Below are positions 36,801 through 49,539 of a DNA stretch of 64,000 nt, piece by piece. The stretch's first letter is position 1, and the number at the start of each line of letters is the position of its first letter. The notes beneath the pieces were generated by a model, which did not search any database, was not told where the DNA came from, and worked only from the letters and a program-made list of their open reading frames with translations. The translations under genes were made by a program, and so were the position numbers. This DNA is from Brevipalpus yothersi (lineage: Eukaryota; Arthropoda; Arachnida; Trombidiformes; Tenuipalpidae), in contig QZCP01000836.1 of assembly GCA_003956705.1 (NCBI GenBank), positions 1-64,000 on the forward strand, written 5' to 3'.

Positions 36801-39800
36801 CGCTAACTTGAAATACGCTTTTCGTATGGAGTTCTCATCTAATTTACCTGAATCACGCACTTCTTGACTTATTTCCAGAGCCTCGTATGCATCTTCGATA
36901 GACATTGAATTGGGCTTTTTCTCAACTTCCTCCCGCCAAACATCAAGAATATCTTTTAGAAGTTCAACTGGATTCTTGATCGGCCAGTTGGGGAATCGTT
37001 GGACATCACACAGATTCTTGAGGTAGAAAATGTTACAGAATAACTCGGTTTCCAGTTGAGGATACTGAATCGGAGGAATTGGACAGTAGTTGTAAACAGC
37101 GCGAGAATTTGATCTCAATCTTGGACTAAAATCAGCTATGTGAGTGGCTATTTTTTCAATCATAAGACGTCTCATTTCACCATTCCAGATGGCTTCTGGT
37201 GTGTCAAATTCACCGAGAAAAATTTGTGCAAACCTTTCAGGTCCATAATTTTCAAGATAACAAATCATAGCATCAGGTAACAAGGGATTGAGTATACTCC
37301 GTTGAATAATACTGCTCTTACGGACAGCTGAATCTTCGGAACGGAATGCTTGTTGAGCGTGACAAAGATAGAGAAGTCGACCAATCGGAAGTAGATTAGA
37401 TCCACTGTACATTAAAATGAAGTAGAAAATACCGCTTTGATAGAGACGAGACATGGCCTGATTATCTTGCATAATCAAGGTCAGTAGAACGGCGACTTTT
37501 TCTACAAGAACGGAATCAAATGTCAGTAGTAGCTGGACAATGTGTCGCAGACATGAGTCATCTGATAGATAACGTTTCACTCGGGGTAATGGTCTGATGA
37601 TCGCTCCGTCTTTATCTCTACTCGGATAGTATTCACAAATATGGATGAAAACATCCAGTATGAGAGTTGCTAATTGACTCTCATTAAGTACATAATCACC
37701 AGGATAGACGAGAGCCCATTTTAATTGAGGAATTTCACATAGAGGCTTCCATCCTTCTACACCAGAAGCCCAACACTTGGTATTGGAATCGATTTTTCCT
37801 TTTTTATACATATCTTTCACTTCTATAAGGCTGTAGGCTTTCTTAGTGTCCAATGTGAAGAACCACTCGGGACATGATTCATGTGAAGCTAAACTGTCAG
37901 GATTACTCTCGATGAGATTGGTTTGAGCACTCATTATGGCGCGATTAGTGTGCATGTGGGCTAATGTTATGAGATCAACAAGAATTTTAACACCATTAGC
38001 ATCGATCAAGAGTTTGACATTTTCTTGATTCAAAACCAATTTTGATATGAAAATCAGTAGTCTGTCACGCTCAATCTTGTCTTTACAATTTTGAAGCATC
38101 TGTATGATATATTTCACATCATGAAACTGCCCAATCTCTGCATGGTATGTTTCATACACGATGGCCATAGCTTGTAGACAGCACATTCGCATCGAGGCTT
38201 TGGAAGGCAGTAGAAATCTATGATAAAGATCATTGAAAAATTCGTAGGGCTTTTTGACCAGAAGTTTTTCACTGAGAATTGATGCTGAATCACGAGTTTT
38301 ATTCCGTTCCCCTTCTTCCAGAAGAAGTCGTAAATAGTAATCTCCGATGCGAATTTCATCGCTCAATGTGTTGTAAGAAACTTCGAATTCACGATGATTC
38401 CAAGATGTAGTCACGTGTTGAGGAGAGATTTCTTTGTTCGAATTGAAAGCTCGGATTTCATTATCAAGTGCCTCACGTAACTCTTCCCTGATTTTGTAAT
38501 TCCAAATCAAATCTGGTTTGGCATGATCATTCTGGAATTGATAGTAAAACATCGGCCAATTCCATGAACTCTTAATGCGCTCACGTCTTTTCCGCAGAAC
38601 AATTGGTTTCACCTGTTGTTTACCATCATTTCGTTTAGGTATACCGATACGTTCCCGCCAATGTTGCAAAGCATTTTCGACATGTCGCTCAATAACTCTG
38701 ACAGAAGGATGTATTTCACGAAGAGAATCCATTGTTGTCTTCGATTTTGTACCTTGATCTTGTGCTATTTTCAGATTATTACGTTCAATAATTTTGACTA
38801 ATGCTGCTCGTGGAGGAGTTTCCGTGGACTCAAGATAGTTCAATAAGCCAAGAGGAAATATACGATGGAGCAAATCCATTGCAATCTCATTTTCAACAAT
38901 CCATAGAGCAACAAGTTGCCTGGAAAGTTGTTGGAAAGCAAGATATCTACTGTCTGAGGAGGGAGGAAATAGTGCAATATGGAGATGGCGAGGAAGAGAG
39001 CCTTCAGCTAGCGCTAATTCTTGCATTTGATGAGCAACTTTGGCATCTCCCTCTTCGATTATTGCTTTCATGACTAAGCCGGCACCTTTTACGATAGCCA
39101 AGGAAGGATGTTGGAAAAGTTTAAATAAAGATCGACCATAAGCAGCCACCATATTGAGAAGAATATCAAAGTGAGCTCCATCCGTAGTCTCACTATACGG
39201 AGCACACAAGGCAAAAGTAAGAAAGTCTAACATGGAGGCAACGATCAAGGCACCAGTTCGACAATTGATGTGATACTTAAGAACATCAAGTAGATCTTCG
39301 AGAAATTTTTTGGATGACAAAATTGAGCTTTTGTTCAGTTGTTCCGTGCGTAGATCGTAATCATCATGCATTGGCTGAAGAAAAATTCTCATTAGATCAT
39401 GTTGTATAATAATAATCTTATCATGATGATTGATAAACTGATTAATAAATATCCATGCTTACCTGCATTAAAGCACATATCATATCGATTGCAGCATGTG
39501 TCACTGCATCATCTTTTCTTTCCATAGCTTTGACTACTTTGATTCCAAGATATTCACGAAATTTGGGTGTCTGAATGAAAACACCGAAACCAGCCTTCGA
39601 TGCGACCAATCTCCGAATTGCATGAAATTGTTGTTCAAGTACATCATTACTTGGCTCTTTACCATCATTTTCTCTCTCAACAAAAGCTCCGAGAGCATTT
39701 TGTATCATATTCTCCTTATTATCAGAGAAAAGTCCACCTTGATTGATTCCATGTAGAAGACCACTGTAAGGACAATTGCCATTGAAACGTACCACAGAAT

Positions 39801-41265
39801 CATTGAATGTCCAAGTGTTGGGTACAAGATACAGAAATTTTAAGTGTCTAATCTCAGTTTCTTCATCAACTGGTACCCAGTAAGGTCCTATTCGATAGCC
39901 TCTACAGGTTGGTGTCATTTTAACGTGAATGTCGACATTACCCGATGCACGAACACCATCAAGTAATGAGGCAAGCAAGGCATCACGGTCGGTGGAAGTG
40001 TAACTAGATACTTGTCCTTTAACGAATTCTATACTGAACAGCTGCGGATTAGTCGGACTCCGTATGAGTGCAAAAATTTCGTGCAAAGGTTTCAGAGTGA
40101 CAATACAATAAGTTGCTGGATCTCTTTCTACAAGGCATGAATCAGTAAGGGCCATTATTCGACGTACAGGATCTTTTGAGCTGCGAGCGCCAACTTTATA
40201 AACAGAAAATTCATATAAAGATGTGATGGCATCGTCACACGAATATTTGCCAAAACGATGGAGTTGAAAAAATTCTAAATTAATAGGATCTTTTTTGATG
40301 CGAATTATTGCACCAGTATGAAAACGAGCAGATTCAACAATCTTTTTCAATATATCACCACGAACACCAGCTTGACATGTGAACAAGTGTAGTCTACCTA
40401 TGCCGCTCGTTGAGAAAGCGAACGCAGGATAACCTTCTATATTGTGGGAAATTATGATCAGATCATCAATATCACGATATAGGTATGAGCCGATAATACG
40501 TCCCGAGGTATCAATTTGATTAATACCATACAAATCGATTTCAAGTGCTACTGGAATCAATTTTTCACTCCATGAATACTTGCAACAATCCCATCGCGTT
40601 ATTCGTGATCTTTGATCTTTGATTTGTTGATCCGAAAAAATGGCCCGATGTCTAAGTACAGCACACAGTATATCAGTTCGATATTCGGATGAAAATTTAA
40701 GCGATTCATGTTTCCTCTTTTTAGTCAGTATGGTCAACACAAACATTTCATTACCACCGGTTGTGACTGTTGATCCATCCTGAAATTGGCTTTTATCATG
40801 AAGTGGACTAATATTGATCACATCACAGTATGGCCAATAATTGGTACTGTTCATAACTTTCGGATCATAAGTAGTGATCCCATGTGTGCCAATAGTAAAA
40901 ATCCTCTTGTATCTGATGATGACAGATAATAATAAATGAGCATTGCAAAAGGATGATCATCATTATATACATCATGATTTTGTACAATTCAGAGAGAAGA
41001 GAAAATTTCCTAAATCATTCAACATCTCAATGCAACTAGGCTTTCACATGACAACTTGTGCAATTATTTCACTCATAATTCCATAGGATTACTCTTCATC
41101 AAAACCTTGGAAATATTTTCCACCACCAAGAAGTATAATACTTTTTCCCAATCATGATAATCATCACAATATATAATATACTTACGCCCCTTTCCATGAA
41201 TGTTTTGTGACCAAAAAGCTGGACAGCTCACGAGGTTCCGATGTGTTTGTTGGACTTGAGCTCAT
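33897..41265 (-). CDS. DNAJC13: DnaJ homolog subfamily C member 13 (RME-8), endosomal trafficking
   Basis: Five exons join in frame: 41265-41186, 40912-39463, 39374-34707, 34642-34078, 33979-33897 (6,846 nt, 2,281 residues; the human protein is about 2,240). The single 4,668-nt exon carries most of the protein. Visible hallmarks are the N-terminal WKGAYKRIFTIGTHGITTY block, a GYF-like region near residues 1010-1060, the J domain near 1340-1405 with HPD at about 1372-1374, and four IWN-type motifs (LIWN near 800, AIWN near 1240, LVWN near 1690, LIWN near 1975). The C-terminal WSEFRDQKHDLFI and AGYLT motifs are also conserved. RME-8 is an Hsc70 co-chaperone on early endosomes acting with SNX1/WASH in sorting and recycling. 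The start sits 370 nt from the oppositely oriented mRpL30 start. Introns are 64-273 nt. The gene appears intact. Confidence 0.97.
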
Positions 41266-41634
41266 TTTGCATCAATCATCACACACAAACCCACAAACTA
41301 TACAGACACATACACCCATACACACACACATACCATGCCCATCTACATGGTCAGTAACAAAATAAACATGTTAAAATAAATGACAATATTCACAAACACA
41401 CGATTAATTTATCACATTTACAATCAAACAGAATACTTTTTTTTCATTCCACAAAACTCAACCACTTTGTGTGAGTCTCTCAAATGCCGACACCTTTTGC
41501 GCTGCAATCGCATTGATATTGAGAAATATTTTTCTTCGTAATCAAAACAATTCCAGCATGTTTAAAGCATTTTGATTGAATTGAATCAAAATTATTGGAT
41601 TAGCGTGAAAGTGAATCAAAATTTGCTTGTAATT
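41266..41634. promoter_or_regulatory. Bidirectional promoter region between DNAJC13 and mRpL30
   Basis: Only 369 nt separate the two divergent start codons, so both promoters must lie here or overlap the leaders. No TATA box is evident. It contains (CA)-rich sequence near 41280-41330 and a five-codon upstream frame ahead of mRpL30. Confidence 0.6.
41558..41575 (+). other. Short upstream open reading frame ahead of mRpL30
   Basis: ATG-TTT-AAA-GCA-TTT-TGA encodes MFKAF and stops 59 nt before the proposed mRpL30 start. It matters only if transcription starts upstream of 41558, which the sequence cannot show. Confidence 0.35.
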
Positions 41635-42183
41635 ATGTCATTTTGTAGCTATCTAGCGAAACGTTTTATCAATATTCCGGTGTACAAGGGTCCGTATGTG
41701 ACGAAAGGTTATTTTGCTCCACGAAAAAATCAGAATGATTTGGAAGAGGCAGCTCGATATTTTAAAATGTGTATGGAATCAAAGGATCCTGAAGTGTCAC
41801 CATTTCATGTTGCCTATCGTACCGCACCGTTTGCAGGTATAGAGTGGACACTTAAGGTTAAATTGAGACATTTGGGTCTCAATTCTGCTCAACCTGGTGT
41901 ACCGGTTGTATTACCAAATACACCGCATTTCAATGCACTATTGTGGGATGTTAAGCATCTTATTGCGTTGAAGCCCATCAAGTTTGTCAATGGATTACCT
42001 TCGGAAGCTGATATTGGTGCTACTAGATTGTGTCCATTTACTGGAAAATTTGAGATCAATGAAGCTTTTCGGGTGGACAATGGTCGTGTGTGGGCTGATG
42101 TACCATCTGATTTTTATAAAGGAGATTATTTGAGAAATTATTTGAGGAAATTGAGTGGACTTTTTGCATGCTCTTATGCATGA
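41635..42183 (+). CDS. MRPL30: Mitochondrial large-subunit ribosomal protein uL30m (mRpL30)
   Basis: Single exon, 182 residues, slightly longer than the human protein (161). The segment VKHLIALKPIKFVNGLPSEA closely matches the most conserved block of metazoan MRPL30, and the preceding L-x-L-x3-LGLNSAQPGV region fits the uL30 fold. The start MSFCSYLAKRFINIPVYK is the first ATG in frame and gives a short basic, amphipathic presequence suited to mitochondrial import. The open frame extends upstream to 41572 without another ATG. The protein is part of the mitoribosome large subunit in the matrix. It is divergent from DNAJC13 and convergent with ISCA1, 252 nt between stops. Confidence 0.88.
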   Translation: MSFCSYLAKRFINIPVYKGPYVTKGYFAPRKNQNDLEEAARYFKMCMESKDPEVSPFHVAYRTAPFAGIEWTLKVKLRHLGLNSAQPGVPVVLPNTPHFNALLWDVKHLIALKPIKFVNGLPSEADIGATRLCPFTGKFEINEAFRVDNGRVWADVPSDFYKGDYLRNYLRKLSGLFACSYA

Positions 42184-42435
42184 TCGAGGTTCATTTTCTC
42201 AAATTGATGTAAATATATGTAGATGTTTAACTAAAGTTTCAAAAAGTAAAATATTGTTCCACATACACAGTATGTAGTCGATATGTAGTTGAAAATTTCA
42301 ATTGGCTTGGATGTTTGGCCGAAAAGATCATCTCATGGATGAGAATGTTACGGTATCTTTGCCTATGAAGTTTGCTCGATTCAAGGAGACAAAAGGACAA
42401 CTCAATAGATTTGTGGTGTACATTATTTAATCTAT

Positions 42436-42960
42436 CTATACAGAGAAACTTTCACCACATCCACAAGTTCCTTTGATATTAGGATTGTTAAAAACAAATT
42501 CAGAAGTTAATTTACTTTCTATGTAATCCATCTCAGTACCTAATAATGTTAATTGAGCTTTACGGTCTATAAATATACGGACACCATCTTGATTAACTTC
42601 TTCGTCCAGCTTATTTGCTTCATTTGTATAATCGAGATGATAAGTTAATCCATTGCAGCCCTTCTGTTTAACACTAACTCTCAGACCAATTGCATTAGGC
42701 TGTTCTCGTAGAACTTCTTTGACTTTTCTAACAGCATTTGGACTCTGAAATAACAAAATGATATCAGTGTGAGTGCTGTTCATTCATGGTCATCATTTTA
42801 AAAGACTCACCAAAATTAAAGCCGATCTGGCTGGTATGAATTTTCGTTTTGTCACCGGTTTAACTGTTGCCCTCATGGAGGACATTAGTCGATGATGATG
42901 GCTGATAATTTTTGGACAAACTATCATCTTTGATGATGTCAATATGCTTCTAGCCAACAT
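42436..42960 (-). CDS. ISCA1: Iron-sulfur cluster assembly 1 (ISCA1), A-type scaffold/carrier
   Basis: Two exons join at phase 0: 42960-42811 and 42744-42436, giving 152 residues (human 129). The second exon is nearly diagnostic: GCNGLTYHLDY, GVRIFIDRKAQLTLLGTEMD and the end EFVFNNPNIKGTCGCGESF. All three Fe-S cysteines are present, one in KGCNG and two in TCGCGES. The first exon gives a long basic presequence starting MLARSILTSSKM; downstream in-frame ATGs (MSSMRATVKP) correspond to the human start, so the real start could be shorter. The protein works with ISCA2 and IBA57 in mitochondria to make 4Fe-4S clusters. The 66-nt intron (42745-42810) has GTGAGT and TTTCAG ends. A second possible acceptor AG two bases further would break the frame. 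Confidence 0.95.
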
Positions 42961-43828
42961 CCTTATTTATTATACAAGAGCGAGAGAAAAATCTATCTGC
43001 AAAATATAAATCAAACATTAAATCATCATCATTAAGTGCTATCTGAGTGCATCACAGTTACTCACCTTAAAGCAAAAATATCAACATATCATCATGTTAT
43101 TAAATTGATTAACTAGAATAAGAAAGACATCTAATCATAATATCAACACAATTCCTTTGGCGATTGATTGTAAACATGATCACCACGAATTATTACACCC
43201 AACAACAACAATCAAGAGTATTCCTCTCAATTTCAGATTTAATCATCGAGATTAAGAGAGGTCAATTTTGGAGTGAAAATGAATTTTGTATCAATCACTC
43301 GAAATGATTTCGAATCAAAACAATCCACTTAAATAAATATTACACCACAGTCACAACAAATCACCGGAAGACTATGATCACTGACAATTAAACCCAATCA
43401 ATCTGATCAGGTAAACTCGATTTCATCAACTATTATTGTTATTAGATGAGAAAAACTCGTGGTTAAGTGAACATAATCAAAACATTAAAGCGATAGCAAC
43501 AGTAACAATGTTCATCATATCACATCTTTACGCGCGAGTCTAATTTGAATCTTACTTTTTTAAATTGACATAATCGAATTTGTAATCTTGATCATGTTCA
43601 AAGTTTTCGTGTTTCACTTAATTCGATATTGTGTGAGTAAGATGAGGTGATGATTATCGGTGTTTCAATTGATTGTGACTGAAGATAATCGTAAAGATGT
43701 TGGACTGAATAACAGTTGTTCTGTGTGGATGATTAATACGATTCGAGTGGAATTATTGTACATTGAAATTTTGTCCAATTTTCGCATTTTTACTCAAAGA
43801 GTTTCGATTACGGTGTGTAAATATATAA
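42961..43828. other. Divergent intergenic region between ISCA1 and the CSPP1-like gene
   Basis: 868 nt of AT-rich DNA holding both promoters. No TATA box, RNA gene or repeat was recognised. The plus-strand frame 43660-43857 overlaps the proposed CSPP1-like start in another frame and resembles no family. Confidence 0.55.
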
Positions 43829-46274
43829 ATGCCATCATTGAAAGATTTTGTTCATGAGAATACAATTCAATTGGACAAGAGGAAGCAAAAAATCAAACAT
43901 CTCATCGAAACTCTCAATGGCCTCACACTCGATCATTGTGCCATTCCATTGCCTCTGACCATATTGAATAAGGTAATCATTTTGGGGAGGTGGATTGATT
44001 ATTATCTGTGTTCAAGTTCAAGATCATGTCATCATGTCATAAAAACTTTGATTAATCAATTCTTCTTAAGCTGATATCACGCTTCTTTCGTTATAATAGA
44101 GAAAACTGTATTCCAACTTGAAGCAAATTATTATTATTTTCACCAATAGAACTCCACCTTACCTCTATTATCGATCACTTTTTTAGCGATCACTTCAGTC
44201 CCTCTTATTGATCGATCCAATTTTTGGTCACCCATATTGGTGGGCTAATCTACTCATTAGTATATGAATTCTAGTTGGGAAATTTCCGTTTTACTAATAT
44301 ACTCTGCTCTCTTTTCATGATTCATGGCATTTCGAAAGTTTTTTGGGTTATTTGAAGCTAAATTACACTCGGGTTCAACTTATTTGTTAGGGTTTTGAGA
44401 GCATAGATGAATTGTGATGAATGTATCAAAAGTCCTTCTTCAGTTCAAAAGTTCTATGAGAAGGAAAAAGTTCTAACCAATTTGGAACATAAAGAAATAA
44501 GCGTATTGTGTTGATTTTTGAATTGGTTCCAAATATTAGAATTTTTCAATGAAAATCTGGTTCACTCAGATTCCACTTAACTGATGAATACATGGGTACA
44601 AAAATCTTTTTGTCTTCATTCTTTCACCACCATCTTTCTCTATTCTTACAAAATTCTTGTTTGATGATCCAGACTTATGAATAAGCCACAGCCATAAGTA
44701 AATTATGTGCCACAATGATTTTACACAGCAAATACTAGCTTCAAATTTTAAAGATTTTTAAAGGCTTGAAATTAATTTGTTTTTTCTCATCTAATATTAT
44801 TCAGCTTGAGCTGGAATCAAATGAGTTGGTTGGTGAAGTTGTTGAAGAAAAGGTCAATCAAAGCGATGAGAAGACATCTAATCCAACTGCGAAAGAAAAA
44901 AAGGTAAGATAGGTTCAGTGCTTATTGAAATGAATCCATCTCAAAATGATCTAAACTTTTTAGATTTTCAGAGACACAGCAACAACTCAAACTAATTCTT
45001 TCCTTGATCTTGGGCATCATGAAAAAAATGTCAGAAAACTAGCGGAAGAGAGACGAAGAGAGTATAATGAATACTTGAGAGAGGTAAATCAGTATTTCTC
45101 AAAACATCACAAAACTTTTTCACACTAATTTTTCGCTTTCACTCAACTTAAATAGAAATCTAAGCTTTCTTCCTTGCGAGGAAGGGATCTTAAAATTTTC
45201 GAAAAAGAGCCTAAAACAAAGAAACAGCCTCAATATCGAAGTTATGGTGAAATTTTGGACGAGAAGAGGAAAGAAGAGAAACTCTATCGAACTCTCAATG
45301 ATCATCACGTTGCAATTGATCCAGAATCTGCTGGAGAAATGGTTAAAAAGCAACTCGAATCTAATGTTGCCGAAATATTTGATTGGCAAGCTAATGTATT
45401 AGCGGAGGACATAGTTGAACCAGTTGTTCCCAAGTTGGTTTTCATTACTTCTCTCTGTTTTGTTCTCATGCTTTCAATCTGAACTTATCTAATGTGCTTC
45501 CTTTCTATTTCTCAGAGCAAAACTATTGAATACTTATTCTAGTCGCCAGAAAGCTGCTAAATATCGCGATGAACTACTCAAGCAAATGGAAGAGAAGCAA
45601 AAAAGAGATAAAGAGGCCAAAATGCGCGATAGAATGGAAGAACTTATGCTGGAGAAGAGAATTCAAGAAGAACGTATCAAAATGATGAAAGATTATGAGG
45701 AAGAACAAAAACGATTGAGATTGAAAGCGAAGAAAGAATTGATGGCCAAGAGGCAAGAATCAGCTCAAGCAGTGGAATCAGATGAACAAGAATTATCTTC
45801 CGAGTCCGCTATCTCATCTGCTCGAACTCCCAGTTATCGGTGTATTCGATCACCAAAGTCTCCGAAAAGTCGCATTGTCAAAGGTTCTATCGAAATTAAA
45901 CGTGACACCAAGACCAAGAGTGATCGACCAAGAATTACTTTGCCCATCGATCCAGGTGTTCCAAAACCTCGTTATGATAGTCCAAGGCCTGAGAGAACTA
46001 GAAGAGATTCCATATCTTCAGAACAACCACAAGAAATTCGAAGAGAGGCTACACCGATACTTCCCTCTGATCGAGAACTTCTTGCAGGTAAGATTCATAG
46101 TTTTTCTGAGAAATTTTGATCCTAATTCAATGAATTGAAAAAAATTTATCTGATTTCCAAGGAGGTCGAGTTTTGACACAATTGGCCGAAATTCGTAAAA
46201 AAATGCTCGATGAACACAAGGAAATGATCGCTAAAATGAGTCAAAGTAGTCCATGGTACCAGCAATATGAATAA
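43829..46274 (+). CDS. Coiled-coil protein resembling centrosome and spindle pole-associated protein (CSPP1-like)
   Basis: Six exons join in one frame: 43829-43972, 44805-44903, 44964-45083, 45156-45433, 45516-46087, 46162-46274 (442 codons, 441 residues). The start MPSLKDFVHENTIQLDKRK is a short acidic/basic helix like the CSPP1 N-terminus. Later come REYNEYLRE, a YRSYGEILDEKRKEE block, and AAKYRDELLKQMEEKQKRD followed by about 70 residues of Lys/Arg/Glu-rich coiled coil. A Ser/Pro/Arg-rich linker and a helical end (LAEIRKKMLDEHKEMIAKM) follow. The YNEYL and YRDEL motifs with the coiled coil recall CSPP1, a microtubule and ciliary-axoneme protein, but my identification rests on these motifs only. 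Exon 4 uses a weak donor (GTTGGT), chosen because it alone keeps the frame. Length is well below vertebrate CSPP1. Confidence 0.75.
43973..44804 (+). other. Intron 1 of the CSPP1-like gene
   Basis: An 832-nt phase-0 intron from GTAATC to TTATTCAG. It is AT-rich, with no coding segment or repeat seen. It is by far the longest intron of that gene; the others are 60-82 nt. Confidence 0.65.
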
Positions 46275-46881
46275 TTGTGATTGAGAGAAAATCTTGTAGC
46301 TCAAGCGAAATAACGGGTAATTGTAATCGCTCATTAGTCTTAACAATTCCATTTGAAGTATTTGAAGTCACCTAATTTATGATATCACTGTAATGGAATT
46401 CCTCTTTTCTTGTCTTCTTTTGACTACTTTTTCATGGTGCAAATATTTTCTACACTTTTTTACACTTTCAAATCTTCATTCAAACTTTTTTCTTCAACAC
46501 ATACCAACAAAACGGTCTGTCATCCGTCCTCATGAATTAAATAATTGTAATAAGAAGCATATTTAAAAAGAAAAATTCTTTCACTCATAAACTTGAACAC
46601 CCTCATCATCATCATCATTTGATGGCTAAATCGTGTAAGATTAAACTCAATCAAAGGAACAAAAATCTGAAATTCGATAGAGAAAAGTGAAAAATGATTC
46701 ATCGGAAATGAAATGATGAAATGGAATGATTAAATGAAATGATGAATATCAATCCATCTCTTCCAGCTAACGAGCAAAGTTATCTCTTTTCCTCTCTCAT
46801 CCTCATCTTCAATGAGAGCCAACGAAAGATAGAGAGAGAGAGTGTGCTAAAGCACGAAATCCTAGACCTTGGGAATTATTT

Positions 46882-46919
<38 letters not shown>

Positions 46920-47561
46920 ATCACTCTCACAAGATCCACAAGATCCTCTGTATAATTATTTTCTCTCTCCTCATCACCATTATCATCAGATATTGGATTG
47001 GTTTAAAATGATGATGAATACATTCCCTGTAAGCCATCATCAATATCGAATACACACAGACACACCACAAGCAGAGCTTGTTTGTCTGTTTGTGTGAGGT
47101 TGAAGCAACCTTACACAACAAGGGCTCAAGCTGTAGATGGCTGTAGCTCTGAGCAATTCAAAGGCAAACTGTATTGAAGAGAGATGTTGCAAAAGTGAAC
47201 CTTTTTTCATGCGAAATTAAATCATCTTTTTTTGTTCCTTTGAATCTGTGTATTTTTTTGTGTGTGTGTCTCTCTATTAGTGTGTGTGTGTGTGATATTG
47301 ATTATTGAATTTGTTTGAGAATAATAGAGAATTTAACATTGGTCTGGTTAACTTGTCCCTATCTCCTCCTTTCTCTCTGTCTTTGGCACACTCAAAATTC
47401 TGCTGAACTTACTGGAAATATATATATATTATAGCTGTGTGCGTGTATGTGTTTGTGTGTGGAAGAAAGAAAGGAAAAGATACACCTTGAATATATATAC
47501 ATTCATACACATTACTTTATCTTACCTCCTTAGTATATACATACACACATCATAATAAACA
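46275..47561. other. Intergenic region between the CSPP1-like gene and PAIP1
   Basis: About 1.3 kb. It holds a (CT)n tract at 46888-46918 and TG-rich stretches at 47260-47295 and 47440-47460 that probably lie in or near the PAIP1 promoter and leader. No gene or canonical poly(A) signal for the upstream gene was identified. Confidence 0.6.
46888..46918. repeat. (CT)n microsatellite
   Basis: Perfect (CT)n of about 31 nt; the only long dinucleotide tract noticed between 33 and 54.3 kb. Confidence 0.93.
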
Positions 47562-49394
47562 ATGGAAACAGCAGCGAAAGAAAGTGTTCCTCGAATACGC
47601 TTAAATCCGGAGGCCAAAGAATTTGTACCACGCTTTTCCGTTAATCTAGCTACTATTGCCAATCAACAACAACAACAACAACAATCAACAACATCTTCAG
47701 GTATCAATGGTAATCAGGGATCATCATCATCAACATCTTCGTCTGCTCGTACACCATATGTAAATGGTACACATACCAATCAATGGAATGGTGATATGGT
47801 ATCATCATCAGGTAGCGGTTATAGAGATACATCCAATAAGCATGATGATGACTCGGAACCTGATGATTACGTGGCTCTATGTGAATTGAAAGAATTTATT
47901 GACCTTATTTCTTTTAATCCTGCTCGCTATGAGGACAGAGTAGGCTACATTACCGATCTTCTCAATAGCTGGTATGAAGAAGATCCTGATACCATCTTGG
48001 AATGTACAGTGAATCTGATTGTGGATCAGGTAAATTTTTCTCTTACTCTTTCTCTTTCTTTCTTCCTCTTTCTTTCTTTCTCTTTTGTGCCTTTCTTTCT
48101 CAACACACTTGCACTTTACGCTCACTCTGGAGTCAAACAAAGAAGAGACCAAAACTGGCCTCTTGTGTAATAGCCAGTTACAAAATACACTGTTTTTTTT
48201 CTCTCCTCTCTGGAGCTCAGCAAAATATGTCTGTCTCACCCACAACTTTTTCCTGAACATACATCGCAATATTTTTGTTGATGATGATGAGATTGTTGAT
48301 CATTTTTTATTGCTCATTCTTTAACAGGCGATCATGGATCCCAATTTCCGCTACAACGGCGTTCGCTTTTGTGTTCATCTCATTTCCAACTTCAAAGTGA
48401 CTACGGCCAAAGGTACATTCAAGGATATACTCTTACAAAGGTGAGCAGAAGCAAGTCCTTTGTTGTTGCTGTTGTTGCTGGGGTAGCTCATACTTTCTCA
48501 TATAGCAAATAATGATTCATGTGGTCATATTATAATTCAAAATTATTCTCTTTCTATCCTAATCAAGATGTCAACGGGAACACTCTCGTCGTGATGCTCT
48601 GATTCGTGCACAAACATCTGATTATTTTCGAGGAGTAGCTCTGTTTATTGCTGATCTCTCAACTCGAATCGATGAACCTGATCTCATGGATGCTGTTCCG
48701 GAGCTCCTCTTAACTCTTCTTTCTCGCACAACAACTGATAATGTTAAGTGTGCTTGTAATATTCTCAAGGTAAGATCAATTATTGGCTCATCTTTAACTT
48801 ATCATTCTAATATAACCCACATGTTGGGGCTGGATGATGATGATGATGAAACTGATCGTTGATTGGTTCTTTTTCTTTTTTTCATTTTCCTGCAGCTTTG
48901 TGGTCGTCAAATTGATGAACATCTATCCAGAAAAGGCTCACAAGATATGGAACCCATATTTGATCGTCTGAGCATGGTTCAAAAGCAGACACAAACACCC
49001 AATCTACCAGATCTGATCAAGAACATCATTGAATTAAGAGGTAATGGTTGGGAAGCTCGAACAGCTCCCCCAAGCAACTTGGTTAACCCTTACGCGAATG
49101 GACCCATTTATGAAGAGTTTGAATGCGGACCTGCACCACCTGTCGAAGTTAATCAATTCAATCAACCAGGTTACCAGCATCCTTATTATAATTCTGATCC
49201 TACCATGGCCAGGTGAGTTTTGTTTTTTTTTCTTCTTCCTTCAAGTTCTTGTTTGTTCAATTATTCAGCTACTAATTTTGTTTCTCTTTCTTTCTCACTT
49301 GTCCAGATATGATTTCGGTCCTTGTGAGGATCAGTATGATGACAATGTTTGTCATGCATTCGAAGAATTTCTTCGCCAAAGCGGTCAGATTTAG
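47562..49394 (+). CDS. PAIP1: Polyadenylate-binding protein-interacting protein 1 (PAIP1)
   Basis: Five exons join in frame: 47562-48029, 48328-48440, 48568-48769, 48896-49212, 49307-49394 (396 codons, 395 residues; human long form 479). Residues 14-23, LNPEAKEFVP, are a near-perfect PAM2 motif that binds the MLLE domain of PABP. A low-complexity Gln/Ser linker follows, then the MIF4G HEAT domain (about 105-320) with ARYEDRVGYITDLLNSWYEE, AIMDPNFRYNGVRFC and CGRQIDEHLSRKG. The acidic C-terminus with AFEEFLRQSGQ matches the PAM1 PABP-binding site of PAIP1, which separates it from PAIP2 and CTIF. It joins PABP to eIF4A/eIF3 to stimulate translation in the cytoplasm. A poly(A) signal lies 140 nt after the stop. 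The gene appears intact. Confidence 0.95.
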
Positions 49395-49533
49395 AGCTGA
49401 GCTAAATAAACTCAGTAATCACAAGATCATAAAGCTTCAGCGTACTTGTTGCACAAGTTTTTTTACAATCGTCGACATCTTAAAACAATGGTGATCCATT
49501 AAAATCCCTGATGTATAGAAACCTGAATTTGTG

Positions 49534-49539
49534 AATAAA
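49534..49539 (+). terminator. Poly(A) signal AATAAA of PAIP1
   Basis: Canonical AATAAA 140 nt past the PAIP1 stop codon on the same strand. Confidence 0.6.
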
